DNA from: Nocardiopsis xinjiangensis YIM 90004
Lineage (GTDB): Bacteria > Actinomycetota > Actinomycetes > Streptosporangiales > Streptosporangiaceae
Reading direction: 5' to 3'
Length of the DNA stretch: 41,164 bases
Assembly: GCF_000341145.1 (NCBI RefSeq)
Contig: NZ_ANBE01000024.1
Location: forward strand, 43,817-84,980
Part shown: piece after piece, positions 1 through 8,695 of the stretch
How positions within the stretch are numbered: the stretch's first letter is position 1
Layout: the number at the start of each line of letters is the position of its first letter
Notes under the pieces: generated by a model
What the model saw: the letters and a program-made list of their open reading frames with translations, nothing else
Databases searched by the model: none
What the model was told of the DNA's origin: nothing
Program-made: the position numbers and the translations under genes

Positions 1-2
1 GC

Positions 3-1001
3 GGCGTGGACATCGTCGGTGCGGTGTCCGAGGCCTTGCTCCTGCACGGTGAGGGCGGGACGATCCTGCCGGAGGAGGCCTACCTCGGCTGGACCACGCC
101 CGAGGGCGCGGACGCCCGGTGCCTGGCGATGCCGGGGGCACTTACCGGGAGCGGCAGGACGACGGTCGGACTCAAGACGATCAACGCGAGTCTCGCCAAT
201 CCCGATCGCGGGATCCCCCGTTCCCAGGGGTTCACGCTACTCCTCGACCCGGTCACGGCCCGCCCCCTCGCCCTCATGGAGGCCGCCTACATCAGCGCGA
301 TGCGCACCGCCGCGGTCACCGCGCTGGCGGCGCGGCACCTGGCCGTGGAAACCCCGCGCACCCTCGCTCTGCTCGGCTGCGGCACCCTCGCGCAGGCTCA
401 CGCGACTCTGCTGCTCGACAGCGTGCCCACTCTCGACCGGGTCGTCGCCTACGACCTCGTGCCGGAACGGGCCCGGAACATGTTGGAGTTCGTGGCCGAG
501 CTCCCCGGCGGCGACCGGGTCGCCACCGAGGCCGCAGGCAGCCCCCGGGAGTGCGTGGCCGGGGCCGATCTCGTCGTCCCCGTCACCACGGTCACCGAGG
601 GCTACATCGAGCCCGCCTGGCTCGCGCCCGGCGCCTTGGTCGCCCACGTCTCCCTCGACGACCTCACGGAGGAGGCCGTGCTGGGGGCCGACCTCGTCGT
701 GGTGGACGACTGGAACCTGGTGCGCGACGACCCTCGTCGGCTGCTCGGCCGGATGCACCGCGCGGGCACCCTGCTCGGGCCGGACGCCGAACCGCGACTC
801 GGGGTGAGCGCCCAGCCGCGCGCCCGGAAGGTCGACGCCTCGCTTGGCGACATCGTGACCGGGCACCACCCCGGCCGGCGCAACGACACCGACGTCGTGG
901 TCAGCAACCCTTTCGGCATGTCGATCCTCGACGTAGCTGTGGCCGACCAGGTTCTGGCCCGGGCGAAGGACCTGGGCCTCGGCAGCCGTCTCAACCTCTA
1001 A
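3..1001 (+). CDS. Ornithine cyclodeaminase / mu-crystallin family protein (5' partial)
   Basis: The protein matches the ornithine cyclodeaminase/mu-crystallin fold. It has an N-terminal dimerisation part with the ALxxHGEG and MPGAL signatures, a Rossmann region with GCGTLAQAHATLLL, and a conserved Asp region (VVDDWNLV) near residue 235. Members are NAD(P)-dependent enzymes acting on amino acids or imines: cyclodeaminases, alanine dehydrogenases and ketimine reductases. A GTG lies at position 6, but the frame is open to the window edge and about 15 family-typical N-terminal residues are missing, so the true start is probably outside. The substrate cannot be read from sequence. Some actinobacterial relatives carry the name tyramine oxidase subunit B, another possible label. 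Confidence 0.85.
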   Translation, partial: GVDIVGAVSEALLLHGEGGTILPEEAYLGWTTPEGADARCLAMPGALTGSGRTTVGLKTINASLANPDRGIPRSQGFTLLLDPVTARPLALMEAAYISAMRTAAVTALAARHLAVETPRTLALLGCGTLAQAHATLLLDSVPTLDRVVAYDLVPERARNMLEFVAELPGGDRVATEAAGSPRECVAGADLVVPVTTVTEGYIEPAWLAPGALVAHVSLDDLTEEAVLGADLVVVDDWNLVRDDPRRLLGRMHRAGTLLGPDAEPRLGVSAQPRARKVDASLGDIVTGHHPGRRNDTDVVVSNPFGMSILDVAVADQVLARAKDLGLGSRLNL

Positions 1002-1035
1002 GGGACCGCGCCGGATCCCGTGGAACACGGTGGAC

Positions 1036-1131
1036 ATGGAGGTTTGCACCCTCGAGGGCACACGGGTCGTCCTGACCGCGGCCCTGTCCTTCGACCCGGG
1101 CGGCGGCCTGCTCACGAAGCCCAAGACCTGA
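1036..1131 (+). other. 31-codon ORF, possible SRPBCC-fold gene remnant
   Basis: A short ATG frame of 31 codons fills most of the gap between the cyclodeaminase and the ABC permease. Part of its product, GTRVVLTAALSFDPGGGLL, resembles the C-terminal strands of SRPBCC/polyketide-cyclase proteins, where a GGTRV-LTA pattern is common. It has G/C-rich third positions. It is too short to be a whole domain, so it is either a decayed gene end or chance. No clear ribosome binding site precedes it. Confidence 0.2.
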
Positions 1132-1134
1132 GCT

Positions 1135-3483
1135 TCACTCCGAGCGCAGACCGTCCGCCCGCATCGTCCGCAGGAGTGCGGGCAGCGTGAGCAGGGTCGC
1201 CAGGACGATCGCCCCAGCGCCCGCAGCCGCGATGGTCACGATCTCGGCGACATCGAAGGCCATCGGCAACCCGGTCGCACCAAGCAGGAGTGCGCCCAGC
1301 GCGAGACCGAACACACACGCGGTCGCGACACCGAGCGCGACAGGTACCGCGGTCTGCCACAGCACCGATCCGACGAGGGTTCTCCGCCGTGCCCCGAAGG
1401 CCGTGAGGACGGCATGGACCCTGCGGCGTTCCTGGATCTGTTCGACCGTCCCGACCGTCACCCCCGCCACGACCATGACCAGGCAGGCGATCGCGCCCGC
1501 GAGCAGCATGAGTTTCATGGTGTCGAGAGGCGATCCGACGTGGGCGACCAAGGGTTCCATACCGGCCGTGGGGTCCACCTCGGCGGCGGCCGCCAGCATT
1601 TGCTCGCGGGCCTCGGGGGCACTCTCGTCCACGCGGAGGAGGACGGCCCCGGTCATCTCTTCGACCACCTCCGGATCTGCTGAGGCCATGGCCTCGGGTG
1701 TGGCCAGGAGGGTTTCCTCGCCGTAGCGCGCCCCGGCCACGCCGGACGACAGTTCGGTGTACTGGGGAACTGTCCAGTGCATCGGCGGTTCGGTACCCGT
1801 CATCTCGGCCACGTCCCCCGGTTCCACCTCGGCCCCCGGGGTGGCGAACACGTCGCCGGGTTCACAGTCGGGCAGGTCCGTGAGCTGCTGCAGCGACGCG
1901 CAGTCGGCGACCCGCACCAGCACACCGCCGTTGTCGCCGACCATCGCGTACGTGCGACGGACGGCGACGGCCTCCTCGATCGCCGGTTCGCCCTCGAAGA
2001 GGGCCACGGGGTCCTCCACCCGGGGCTCCTTACTCAGGTCCACCCGCTGATAGGGGCCCTCCCCCGCGCTCGCCCCGACGGACGGGTCCCCGGTCTCGGG
2101 CACCCCTTCCCGGTCGGTGGACTCGGCGCCGTTCAACAGGGTCAGGAGCGCGATCGCCCCGGCGACGGTCACGACGATCCCGCTCACGGCCCGATCGCCG
2201 CCGGACGCCAACCGCCTCCGCGCCAGCTGAAGGGAGAGAGGACTCGAGGGCAGGGTCCGCACGGCCCGGTCGACCAGCCATGGGAGCACGGCCGTCGTGC
2301 CGAGGAGTACGGCGAGGAGGCCGACCGAGACCAGGACCGCCCAATTGACCGCCACGGTGCCGGTCAGGAACGATCCGAGCCCCGCGTAGAGCAGGGCGCC
2401 CCCGAACACCGGCAGGAGGAGCCGCCACCACAGGCGGGGTCGGCGCCGCTCGGCACGGCGCACCACACCCAGCGGTTCCACGGCCACACCCCGCACAGCG
2501 AGCAGGGCCACCCACAGGGCGAGCAGGGGGACGAGCACCGCCACCCCGGCGGCCAGGACGGGTGAGGGCACCACGTCGGAGGCGAACACGCCGTCGTCGA
2601 TCGGCAGCGTCTCGACGATCGGGCGCCCCGCGACGAAGAATCCCGCGCCGATCAGCATCCCGAGCAGAACACCGGCCACGGTCTCCCCGGCGGCGATCCT
2701 CCGTGTGGCTGCGCGGTCGGCGCCCATGAGGCGTACGGCGGCCAGCCTCCGGTCTCGTGCCTGTCCCCCGAAACGTACGGCGGCGCTCAGGAAAACCACC
2801 ACGGGGATGAGCATCACGACGGTGCCGACCAGGCCCAGGAGCAGAATGACGGGGGTGTCGGGGCGGTAGGGTTCGCCGCCCCCGAATGCATCCATCCGAA
2901 CGGTGCCGGCGCCGTCGGCCTCCATACCCTCTTGACCGAGGTAATAGACGAGCTCGTGGGGCCCGCTCAAACCTTCTTCCTCGATCTGGCCCACCACCGG
3001 ATGGTCGAGCCTGCGTTGGAGGAGGTCGTTGTCGGGGTCGGCGAGGCGTTCGGCCAGGGCCGGAGAGACCACCATCTCCCCGGGTTCGGGGAAGTCCGCG
3101 ATCCCGGGAGGCAGGGGTGCCTGGTCCCCCTCGGGCTCGATCACCCACCCCGTGACGGGCGTGCCCCGGTGGTCGGCGTTGGCCAGAGCGGAGCCGAGCA
3201 GCACGGTGTCCTCAGCGGGCGGAGGTTGTGGGTACTCCGCGCTTTGGCGGAAGGAGAGGCCGCTGGAACGCTCCCCCACCTCGTCCAGGATCGTCGGCAG
3301 CGAGGCGGCCAGAAGGAGCATCGCGGTGGCCACCCCCACCCCGACGGCGGTCAAACAGGTACGTACGGCGCTCTCCCTGCCCCCGGTCAGGGACAGGCGG
3401 ACCCCGATCATCAACTCGTTCCACCACGATGGCCGGGAGCGCGCATTCCCTTCCCGCGACGGGGTGTCCCGGAAGCTCTTCAC
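1135..3483 (-). CDS. ABC transporter permease, FtsX/MacB type with two FtsX domains
   Basis: A 782-residue membrane protein with one N-terminal membrane segment (about 40-60), an extracellular domain (about 65-205), a block of membrane segments (about 210-420), a second extracellular domain (about 450-650) and three closing membrane segments. This is the duplicated FtsX layout of large actinobacterial permeases that pair with a LolD/MacB-like ATPase. The GTG start overlaps the ATPase stop as GTGA, so the two are translationally coupled. Such exporters move lipids, peptides or antibiotics, or act mechanically on cell-wall enzymes; the substrate here is unknown. Control is probably by the PadR protein at the head of the operon. 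Confidence 0.9.
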   Translation of the reverse strand: MKSFRDTPSREGNARSRPSWWNELMIGVRLSLTGGRESAVRTCLTAVGVGVATAMLLLAASLPTILDEVGERSSGLSFRQSAEYPQPPPAEDTVLLGSALANADHRGTPVTGWVIEPEGDQAPLPPGIADFPEPGEMVVSPALAERLADPDNDLLQRRLDHPVVGQIEEEGLSGPHELVYYLGQEGMEADGAGTVRMDAFGGGEPYRPDTPVILLLGLVGTVVMLIPVVVFLSAAVRFGGQARDRRLAAVRLMGADRAATRRIAAGETVAGVLLGMLIGAGFFVAGRPIVETLPIDDGVFASDVVPSPVLAAGVAVLVPLLALWVALLAVRGVAVEPLGVVRRAERRRPRLWWRLLLPVFGGALLYAGLGSFLTGTVAVNWAVLVSVGLLAVLLGTTAVLPWLVDRAVRTLPSSPLSLQLARRRLASGGDRAVSGIVVTVAGAIALLTLLNGAESTDREGVPETGDPSVGASAGEGPYQRVDLSKEPRVEDPVALFEGEPAIEEAVAVRRTYAMVGDNGGVLVRVADCASLQQLTDLPDCEPGDVFATPGAEVEPGDVAEMTGTEPPMHWTVPQYTELSSGVAGARYGEETLLATPEAMASADPEVVEEMTGAVLLRVDESAPEAREQMLAAAAEVDPTAGMEPLVAHVGSPLDTMKLMLLAGAIACLVMVVAGVTVGTVEQIQERRRVHAVLTAFGARRRTLVGSVLWQTAVPVALGVATACVFGLALGALLLGATGLPMAFDVAEIVTIAAAGAGAIVLATLLTLPALLRTMRADGLRSE

Positions 3484-4202
3484 CGTCCACCCCCGATATC
3501 GAGCGTGCGTCCGTCACGGACGATGACCTCGCGGTCGGCGTAGGCGGCCACGCGTGGTTCGTGCGTCACCAGCACCACGGAGGCGCCGCTCTCACGCGCC
3601 GTGTCGGTGAGCAGGCGCAGGACCTTCTCACCATTGAGCGAGTCCAGGGCACCGGTGGGTTCGTCGGCGAAGACCACGCGGGGCCGGGTGATCAGCGCCC
3701 TGGCGACGGCGACCCTCTGCCCCTGGCCCCCGGAGCATGCCCCGGGGCGTTTGCGGGCCACGTCGCCCACGTCCAACCGTTCGAGCATGCGTGTGGCCTC
3801 GCGTTCGGCTGGGCGCCTCCGCTGTCCGTTCAACCGCAGCGGGAGCGCGACGTTCTCCACGCAGGGGAGTTCGGGCACGAGCTGTCCGAACTGGAAGAGG
3901 AACCCGAACTCGGTGCGGCGCAGGGCGCTGAGCCGGGGGTCGGGCGCATGAGTGAGGTCGACGCCGCCGTAGTCGATCCGGCCGGCATCGGGACGGACCA
4001 CACCGGCGAGGCAGTGCAGGAAGGTCGACTTCCCGGAACCGGAGGGCCCCATGAGCGCGACGATCTCCCCTCGGCCGAGGCTCAGGGAGGCCGTACTCAG
4101 GGCCTGTGTGAGGCCGAAGGCCTTGTTGAGGCCGTAGGCGGTGAGCAGGGGGCCGTCTGTGTCCTCCGGGCGGGGACGGTCACGTGGCGTGGGTCGTGTC
4201 AT
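3480..4202 (-). CDS. ABC transporter ATP-binding protein (LolD/MacB type)
   Basis: A 240-residue ATPase with Walker A GPSGSGKST (about residue 47), a signature read as SGGQGQRVAVARAL, Walker B VVFADEPTGALD and the switch His in VLVTHEPRVAAYADR. The EPTGALD pattern is typical of ATPases serving FtsX-type permeases. The frame is open far upstream, but the ATG at 4202 overlaps the padR stop as ATGA and gives the normal family length, so I chose it. It should energise the permease encoded directly downstream. Confidence in the family is high; the exported substrate cannot be inferred. Confidence 0.93.
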   Translation of the reverse strand: MTRPTPRDRPRPEDTDGPLLTAYGLNKAFGLTQALSTASLSLGRGEIVALMGPSGSGKSTFLHCLAGVVRPDAGRIDYGGVDLTHAPDPRLSALRRTEFGFLFQFGQLVPELPCVENVALPLRLNGQRRRPAEREATRMLERLDVGDVARKRPGACSGGQGQRVAVARALITRPRVVFADEPTGALDSLNGEKVLRLLTDTARESGASVVLVTHEPRVAAYADREVIVRDGRTLDIGGGR

Positions 4203-4729
4203 CGGCCGCGGACCTCCCCGGAGAGCTCGTCCAGGCGTGCGGCGGTCAGTTCGAGCCAGCGCAGATCCGCCTCGAGGTGGAAGAGCGCGTGGTCGCAGAT
4301 CAGCTGGTCGCCGAGGTCGCCGTCGGCCTTGCGGCGGGTGAGTTCGCGCATCTGCTGCAGGTGTTCGGCCCGTTGCACGTCGAGGATCCCCTCGGCGGGA
4401 CGGCCGGTGAGCAGGGCGAGCACGACCTTGGTGTAGAGGGCGCTCTGAAGATAGGGCGCGGGACTCTCGGGGCGGCCCAGCCACTGTTCGACGTCGGTGA
4501 CCCCGGCGTCGGTGACGGCGTAGCGCTTGCGTTCGGGGCCGCCGCCGGTTTCGGTGGCGGTGACCTCGACGAGGCCGTTCTTGAGGAGCCGGGACAGCGT
4601 CGCGTACACCTGCCCGTAGGCGAGCGGGCGTTGGGTGGCGAAGTGCTCGTCGTAGACGTGCTTGAGGTCGTAGCCGTGCTGGGGGCGGTTCTCGAGCAGC
4701 CCCAGGAAGGCGGGTCCCAGTGAAGACAT
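4199..4729 (-). CDS. PadR family transcriptional regulator
   Basis: A 176-residue regulator with an N-terminal PadR winged helix (about 5-80, including YGQVYATLSRLLKNGLVE and the wing with ERKRYAVTDAG) and a C-terminal helical dimerisation domain (Vir_act_alpha_C, about 90-170). PadR proteins often repress a neighbouring transporter operon and release it when they bind a drug-like ligand. It is the first gene of a three-gene operon and overlaps the ATPase by four bases. A palindromic operator lies just upstream, and the -10 box sits seven bases before the ATG. I therefore infer autoregulation of a leaderless transcript. Confidence 0.92.
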   Translation of the reverse strand: MSSLGPAFLGLLENRPQHGYDLKHVYDEHFATQRPLAYGQVYATLSRLLKNGLVEVTATETGGGPERKRYAVTDAGVTDVEQWLGRPESPAPYLQSALYTKVVLALLTGRPAEGILDVQRAEHLQQMRELTRRKADGDLGDQLICDHALFHLEADLRWLELTAARLDELSGEVRGR

Positions 4730-4736
4730 GGCCCTG

Positions 4737-4769
4737 ACTATACACAGGACGTATACTTGCTATGTATAG
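4737..4769 (-). promoter_or_regulatory. PadR operator-promoter: 32-bp palindrome with three 13-bp spaced half sites
   Basis: On the plus strand CTATAC (4738), GTATAC (4751) and GTATAG (4764) are spaced exactly 13 bases apart. The outer two are inverted copies, and the middle one is itself a palindrome on the same centre. Read on the minus strand, the last element gives a -10 box TATAGT at 4742-4737, seven bases before the padR ATG. A repressor bound here would cover the promoter. PadR sites with ATAC/GTAT arms are known; assignment to this PadR is inference. Confidence 0.7.
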
Positions 4770-4800
4770 CGGTGTGGGGATGTCCTTCTTCCACATACGA

Positions 4801-4833
4801 CGGAGGGCGCCGGACCGCGTCCGACGCCCTCCG
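4801..4833 (-). terminator. Hairpin terminator after the BCCT gene
   Basis: Arms 4801-4815 and 4819-4833 pair over 14 bases with one C/A mismatch and a 3-base loop. It lies 35 bases past the stop codon of the leftward BCCT gene and before the padR promoter. There is no long T run, as is usual in actinomycetes. Confidence 0.6.
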
Positions 4834-4868
4834 GTTCCGGAGGTCCGCCCGGCGGCGGGGGAGGTGGG

Positions 4869-6503
4869 TCAGGTGACCGGTTCGGCCGGGGGCCGGCCTC
4901 GGCCGTCGTCGTCCCGTACCGAGGCGTCCTCGAGGTCGACGGTCTCCGGGGCGCCGTCCTCCGAGGCGGTGGCCCCCGGGCTCTCGGCCCCGGGGTCGTC
5001 CGCCTCGGTGGGGCCGCGCGCCTCCGTGGTACCCGGGGCGACCACGGCGGTGTAGCGCTCGTGGTCGCGCAGCCAGCGCACGAGGGAGACCGCGACCACG
5101 GCCAGGACGGCGATCAGCGGGAACGCCGTCACGACCGACAGGGTCTGCAACGCGTCCGTGCCGCCGGCCGACATCACCGACACCGACACCGTGGCCAGGA
5201 CCAGCGCCCACAGCACACGGTTGGCGCGGGACGGCTCGACGTCGTTGGGCAGGTCCTTGGACGTGGCCGAACCCATGATGTAGGACGCCGAGTCCAGGGT
5301 CGTGGCCAGGAAGATCATCAGCAGCACCAGGAACAGCACCGTGATGATGCCGCTGAGCGGGAACGCCTCGAGCGTCGCGAAGATCGCCTGCACGGCACCC
5401 CCCGACTCGAGGGTGTCGGCGATGGGTGCGCTGCCCTGCAGCTCGAAGGCCATGCCGGAGTTCCCGAGCAGTGAGAAGGCCAGCCAGCAGCCGAGGCTGC
5501 CGAACCCGCACATGCCGATGATGATCTGGCGGACGGTGCGTCCCCTGGAGATCTTCGCGCAGAACATCCCGACGAACGGGCCGTAGGAGATCCACCAACC
5601 CCAGTAGAAGACCGTCCAGGCCTCCTCGAAGCCGGAACCGCCGGCCGGATCCATGTAGGTGCTCATGCGCACGATGTTCTGCGCGAGCATGCCGACACTG
5701 TTGGTGAAGGTGTCCAGGATGAACACCGCGGGCCCCAGGACCAGGATGAGCAGCCCCAGCGTGGCGGCCAGGTACAGGTTGAGGTTGGCCAGCCGCTTGA
5801 GGCCGCGGTGCAGTCCGAAGAAGACACTGACACCGAACAGCACGGTCCACAGTCCGATGACCACCGTGTTCAGGCCGATGTTCGCCTCGATGCCGAGTAT
5901 GCGGGATGCGCCCTCGGAGACGGCGGGCACGGCCAGTCCGAGTGAGGTACCGGCGGCGCCGATCATGCCGAGGACGAAGAGGACGTCGATGAGGCGGCCC
6001 AGCCAGCCGTCGACACGGTCGCCGAGCACGCCGCGGCAGGCCTCGCTGAGCCGCAGCCGGCGTACCTTGCGCACGTGGTAGGCGTAGGCGAGCGCCAGTG
6101 AGGGGACGCAGAAGACCGCCCACGCGGTCAGGCCCCAGTGGAAGAGGGGGTAGGTCGAGGACCACTCCGCGGCCTCGGTGCTGCGGGGCTCGATCCCGTA
6201 GGGCGGCTCGGTGTAGTAGTGCGCCCATTCGACGATGCCCCAGTACATGAGGCCACCGCCGATGGCGGCGGTGAAGAGCATGGCCAACCACGTGGGTGTG
6301 GAGAACTCGGGGCGGTCCTCCGGCTTGCCCATCTTGATGTTGCCGAAGCGGCTGAAGGCGAGCCAGAGCAGCAAGCCGGCCAGGCCCAGGACGAACCAGA
6401 TGTAGACCCAACCGAAGTCCGACTCGAGCCGTGACAGCACGCTCCCGAGCAGACGTTCACCCGTTTCAGGGGCGACCACGAACGGTGTGGTGAAGCCGAT
6501 CAC
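4869..6503 (-). CDS. BCCT family transporter, probable carnitine/betaine uptake
   Basis: A 544-residue polytopic protein of the betaine-choline-carnitine transporter family, with about 12 membrane segments and the family block WTVFYWGWWISYGPFVGMF near residue 275. The charged tail after about residue 485 is rich in Glu, Asp, Pro and Thr. BCCT carriers take up quaternary ammonium compounds by Na+ or H+ symport or by exchange. The divergent genes encode carnitine-degrading enzymes, so carnitine is the likely substrate (inference). The only usual start is GTG 6503, but family-like residues (RWNIDPKVFWPSLIL) continue in frame up to a TGA at 6557. A GGAGG at 6567-6563 sits correctly before an ATC at 6554, so the true start may be non-canonical. 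Confidence 0.9.
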   Translation of the reverse strand: MIGFTTPFVVAPETGERLLGSVLSRLESDFGWVYIWFVLGLAGLLLWLAFSRFGNIKMGKPEDRPEFSTPTWLAMLFTAAIGGGLMYWGIVEWAHYYTEPPYGIEPRSTEAAEWSSTYPLFHWGLTAWAVFCVPSLALAYAYHVRKVRRLRLSEACRGVLGDRVDGWLGRLIDVLFVLGMIGAAGTSLGLAVPAVSEGASRILGIEANIGLNTVVIGLWTVLFGVSVFFGLHRGLKRLANLNLYLAATLGLLILVLGPAVFILDTFTNSVGMLAQNIVRMSTYMDPAGGSGFEEAWTVFYWGWWISYGPFVGMFCAKISRGRTVRQIIIGMCGFGSLGCWLAFSLLGNSGMAFELQGSAPIADTLESGGAVQAIFATLEAFPLSGIITVLFLVLLMIFLATTLDSASYIMGSATSKDLPNDVEPSRANRVLWALVLATVSVSVMSAGGTDALQTLSVVTAFPLIAVLAVVAVSLVRWLRDHERYTAVVAPGTTEARGPTEADDPGAESPGATASEDGAPETVDLEDASVRDDDGRGRPPAEPVT

Positions 6504-6608
6504 GAGGATCAGCGATGGCCAGAAGACTTTGGGATCAATGTTCCAACGGATGATTCACGTCACCTCCGACGCCGGGGTCACAACTTCACCAGTGCTACTC
6601 GCTTGCGG

Positions 6609-6628
6609 CTGACTAATCAACCAGTCAG
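6609..6628. promoter_or_regulatory. Candidate operator for the XRE-TetR regulator
   Basis: CTGACT (6609-6614) and AGTCAG (6623-6628) form perfect 6-bp arms around AATCAACC. The 20-bp length suits a TetR-family dimer. It lies between the divergent BCCT transporter and the regulator gene, where one protein could control both directions. A 9-base direct repeat CATTGCGAT also occurs at 6638 and 6762, the second running into the symmetric CGATAATCG just before the regulator. Which element is bound is not known. Confidence 0.5.
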
Positions 6629-6800
6629 AAAGCGCATCATTGCGATCATGAACGATCGAACAAGACGCGGCGAGCGAAGGAAACCCCCTAACCACAGGGG
6701 TTGGGCCACGGCAGAACCCCCTGCAACACTCCGCTTGATAACGAAGCGACATACATCTTCGCATTGCGATAATCGCTACGGTGCTGCTACGTTCTCTGCC

Positions 6801-7685
6801 GTGAACGGCGAAGCAACCGACGATGTGCGCGACAGGGCCCGTGAGGCGATCCACCGGTCGGGGTTCTCCCAACGGGGGTTCGCGGACCGGCTCGGCATCG
6901 ACCCCACCAAACTGTCCAAGTCCCTGACGGGCAGGCGGCGATTCGCCCCGGAGGAACTGGCGGGCATTGCGACCGAGGCCGGTGTGACCGTCAACTGGCT
7001 TCTCAACGGCGACGACGACGCCGTCACGGTGGCAGCGGCCCCACGGGACTCCGCGGTGGCTCCCCCGCCGGCGATCCCGGCCGACCGCCCGCTGGCAGCA
7101 AAGGAACACAACCGAAGGCTGCAGATCATCGACGCCGCGTGGACCCTCATCGCCGAGCACGGGTTCCACTCGGTACGGGTGGCCCACGTGGCGCGGGCGT
7201 GCGGGACCTCCAACGCGGCCGTCCACTACCACTTCCCCACCCTGAACCACCTGCTCGAGGACGCGTTGCGCTACTCGGTCAAGCAGGCCTTCGACCGCCA
7301 GGTCGCCGGGCTGCACGAGATCGAGGACATCCACGAACGCCTGCTCAACCTGATCGAGCTCCAGCTCCCGGACTCCGAGCGGCTGCGGCTGGAGTGGTCG
7401 ATCTGGATGCAGGTGTGGACCTCAGCGGCGCTCGATCCGAACATGCGCGAGATCCACGCGGACTCCTACCGGCGTTGGCACGAGACCATCGCGCGCACCC
7501 TCGCCGAGGGACGCGGGAGCGGGGTCTTCGCCGACTTCGACGTCGAGGAGATGACCAAGAGGCTGACCGCGCTCATCGACGGCATGGGCATCCAGGTCAT
7601 GACCGGTATGCCCGGCCGTTCCGTCGACCACATGCGACGCACCCTCCACGAGCTCATCGAACGCGACGTCCTGAAGCACGTGTAG
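6801..7685 (+). CDS. XRE-TetR fusion transcriptional regulator
   Basis: This 294-residue protein joins two DNA-binding folds. Residues about 8-70 are a Cro/XRE-like helix-turn-helix ([20 protein letters not shown], then [20 protein letters not shown]). After an Ala/Pro-rich linker, residues about 96-155 form a TetR helix-turn-helix ([21 protein letters not shown]), followed by a helical ligand-binding half. I chose the GTG at 6801 because the 66 codons upstream in frame show no domain and overlap the operator region. It heads the carnitine catabolic genes and diverges from the BCCT transporter, so it is the likely local regulator. The ligand is inferred to be carnitine or a breakdown product. 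Confidence 0.85.
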   Translation: MNGEATDDVRDRAREAIHRSGFSQRGFADRLGIDPTKLSKSLTGRRRFAPEELAGIATEAGVTVNWLLNGDDDAVTVAAAPRDSAVAPPPAIPADRPLAAKEHNRRLQIIDAAWTLIAEHGFHSVRVAHVARACGTSNAAVHYHFPTLNHLLEDALRYSVKQAFDRQVAGLHEIEDIHERLLNLIELQLPDSERLRLEWSIWMQVWTSAALDPNMREIHADSYRRWHETIARTLAEGRGSGVFADFDVEEMTKRLTALIDGMGIQVMTGMPGRSVDHMRRTLHELIERDVLKHV

Positions 7686-7764
7686 CACCCCTTCAGTACC
7701 GAGCCCCGGCGGCGACCCCGCCCGGGCGCGATCCCCAACGCCGCAGAGAAAGGCGAGACCCGTC

Positions 7765-8667
7765 GTGAGCGACACCATGAACAACAACGTCATCCTCACC
7801 ACGGCCCTGACCGGGGCCGGTGACACCGTGGGCCGCAGCGAACACGTGCCGGTGACCCCCGCGCAGATCGCCGCTTCGGCGGTCGAGGCGGCCGAGGCCG
7901 GGGCGAGCGTGGTGCACATCCACGTGCGCGACCCCGAGACGGGCGCGCCCTCGCGCGAGAACGCCCTCTACTGCGAGGTCGTCGACCGCATCCGCCAGAC
8001 CGGCGTCGACGTGGTCGTCAACCTGACCGCGGGCATGGGCGGCGACCTGGTCATCGGCCAGGAGGACCCGCTGAAGTTCGAGGAGGGCACCGACCTGGTC
8101 AACGGGCTCGACCGCCTCCCGCACGTCGAGCAGATCCTGCCCGACATCTGCACCCTCGACTGCGGCAGCATCAACTTCGGCGACGGCAGCAGCGTCTACA
8201 TCTCCACCCCCGACATGCTCCGTGCCGGCGCGAAGCGGATCCAGGAGCTGGGTGTGCGCCCCGAGCTGGAGATCTTCGACACCGGCCAGCTCCGGTTCGC
8301 CAAGCAGATGCACGCCGAGGGCCTCATCGACGACCCCTCGCTGTTCCAGCTGTGCACCGGTATCCCCTACGGCGCCCCGTCCGACCCGGCGGTGCTGCAG
8401 TCGATGGTGAACATGCTCCCGGAGGGCGCCCAGTGGGCCAGCTTCTCCATCGGCCGCAAGCAGATGCCGTGGGTGGCGCAGTCGGTGCTCATGGGCGGCC
8501 ACGCCCGTGTGGGCCTGGAGGACAACCTCTACCTGCGCAAGGGCGTGAAGGCCACGAACGGCCAACTCACGGAGAAGGCCGTGAACCTCATCGAGCAGCT
8601 CGGCGCGCGTGTGGCCACCCCGGACGAGGCGCGCAAGCAGCTGAACCTGCGCAGCCTGAACGCCTGA
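7765..8667 (+). CDS. BKACE family enzyme (DUF849), probable 3-dehydrocarnitine cleavage enzyme
   Basis: A 300-residue beta-keto acid cleavage enzyme with a TIM-barrel fold. It shows the metal-binding HIHVRD motif near residue 51 and the [10 protein letters not shown] block near residue 250. BKACE enzymes condense a beta-keto acid with acetyl-CoA and split it into a new CoA ester plus acetoacetate. The next gene is a 3-hydroxyacyl-CoA dehydrogenase-like carnitine dehydrogenase, followed by a thioesterase. The best fit is therefore 3-dehydrocarnitine plus acetyl-CoA giving betainyl-CoA and acetoacetate, as in Pseudomonas and Sinorhizobium carnitine catabolism. The GTG at 7765 has GAAAGG 11 bases upstream; an ATG at 7777 is an alternative. 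Confidence 0.87.
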   Translation: MSDTMNNNVILTTALTGAGDTVGRSEHVPVTPAQIAASAVEAAEAGASVVHIHVRDPETGAPSRENALYCEVVDRIRQTGVDVVVNLTAGMGGDLVIGQEDPLKFEEGTDLVNGLDRLPHVEQILPDICTLDCGSINFGDGSSVYISTPDMLRAGAKRIQELGVRPELEIFDTGQLRFAKQMHAEGLIDDPSLFQLCTGIPYGAPSDPAVLQSMVNMLPEGAQWASFSIGRKQMPWVAQSVLMGGHARVGLEDNLYLRKGVKATNGQLTEKAVNLIEQLGARVATPDEARKQLNLRSLNA

Positions 8668-8695
8668 GCCGACCGAAGCACACGAGAGGCCCGAC

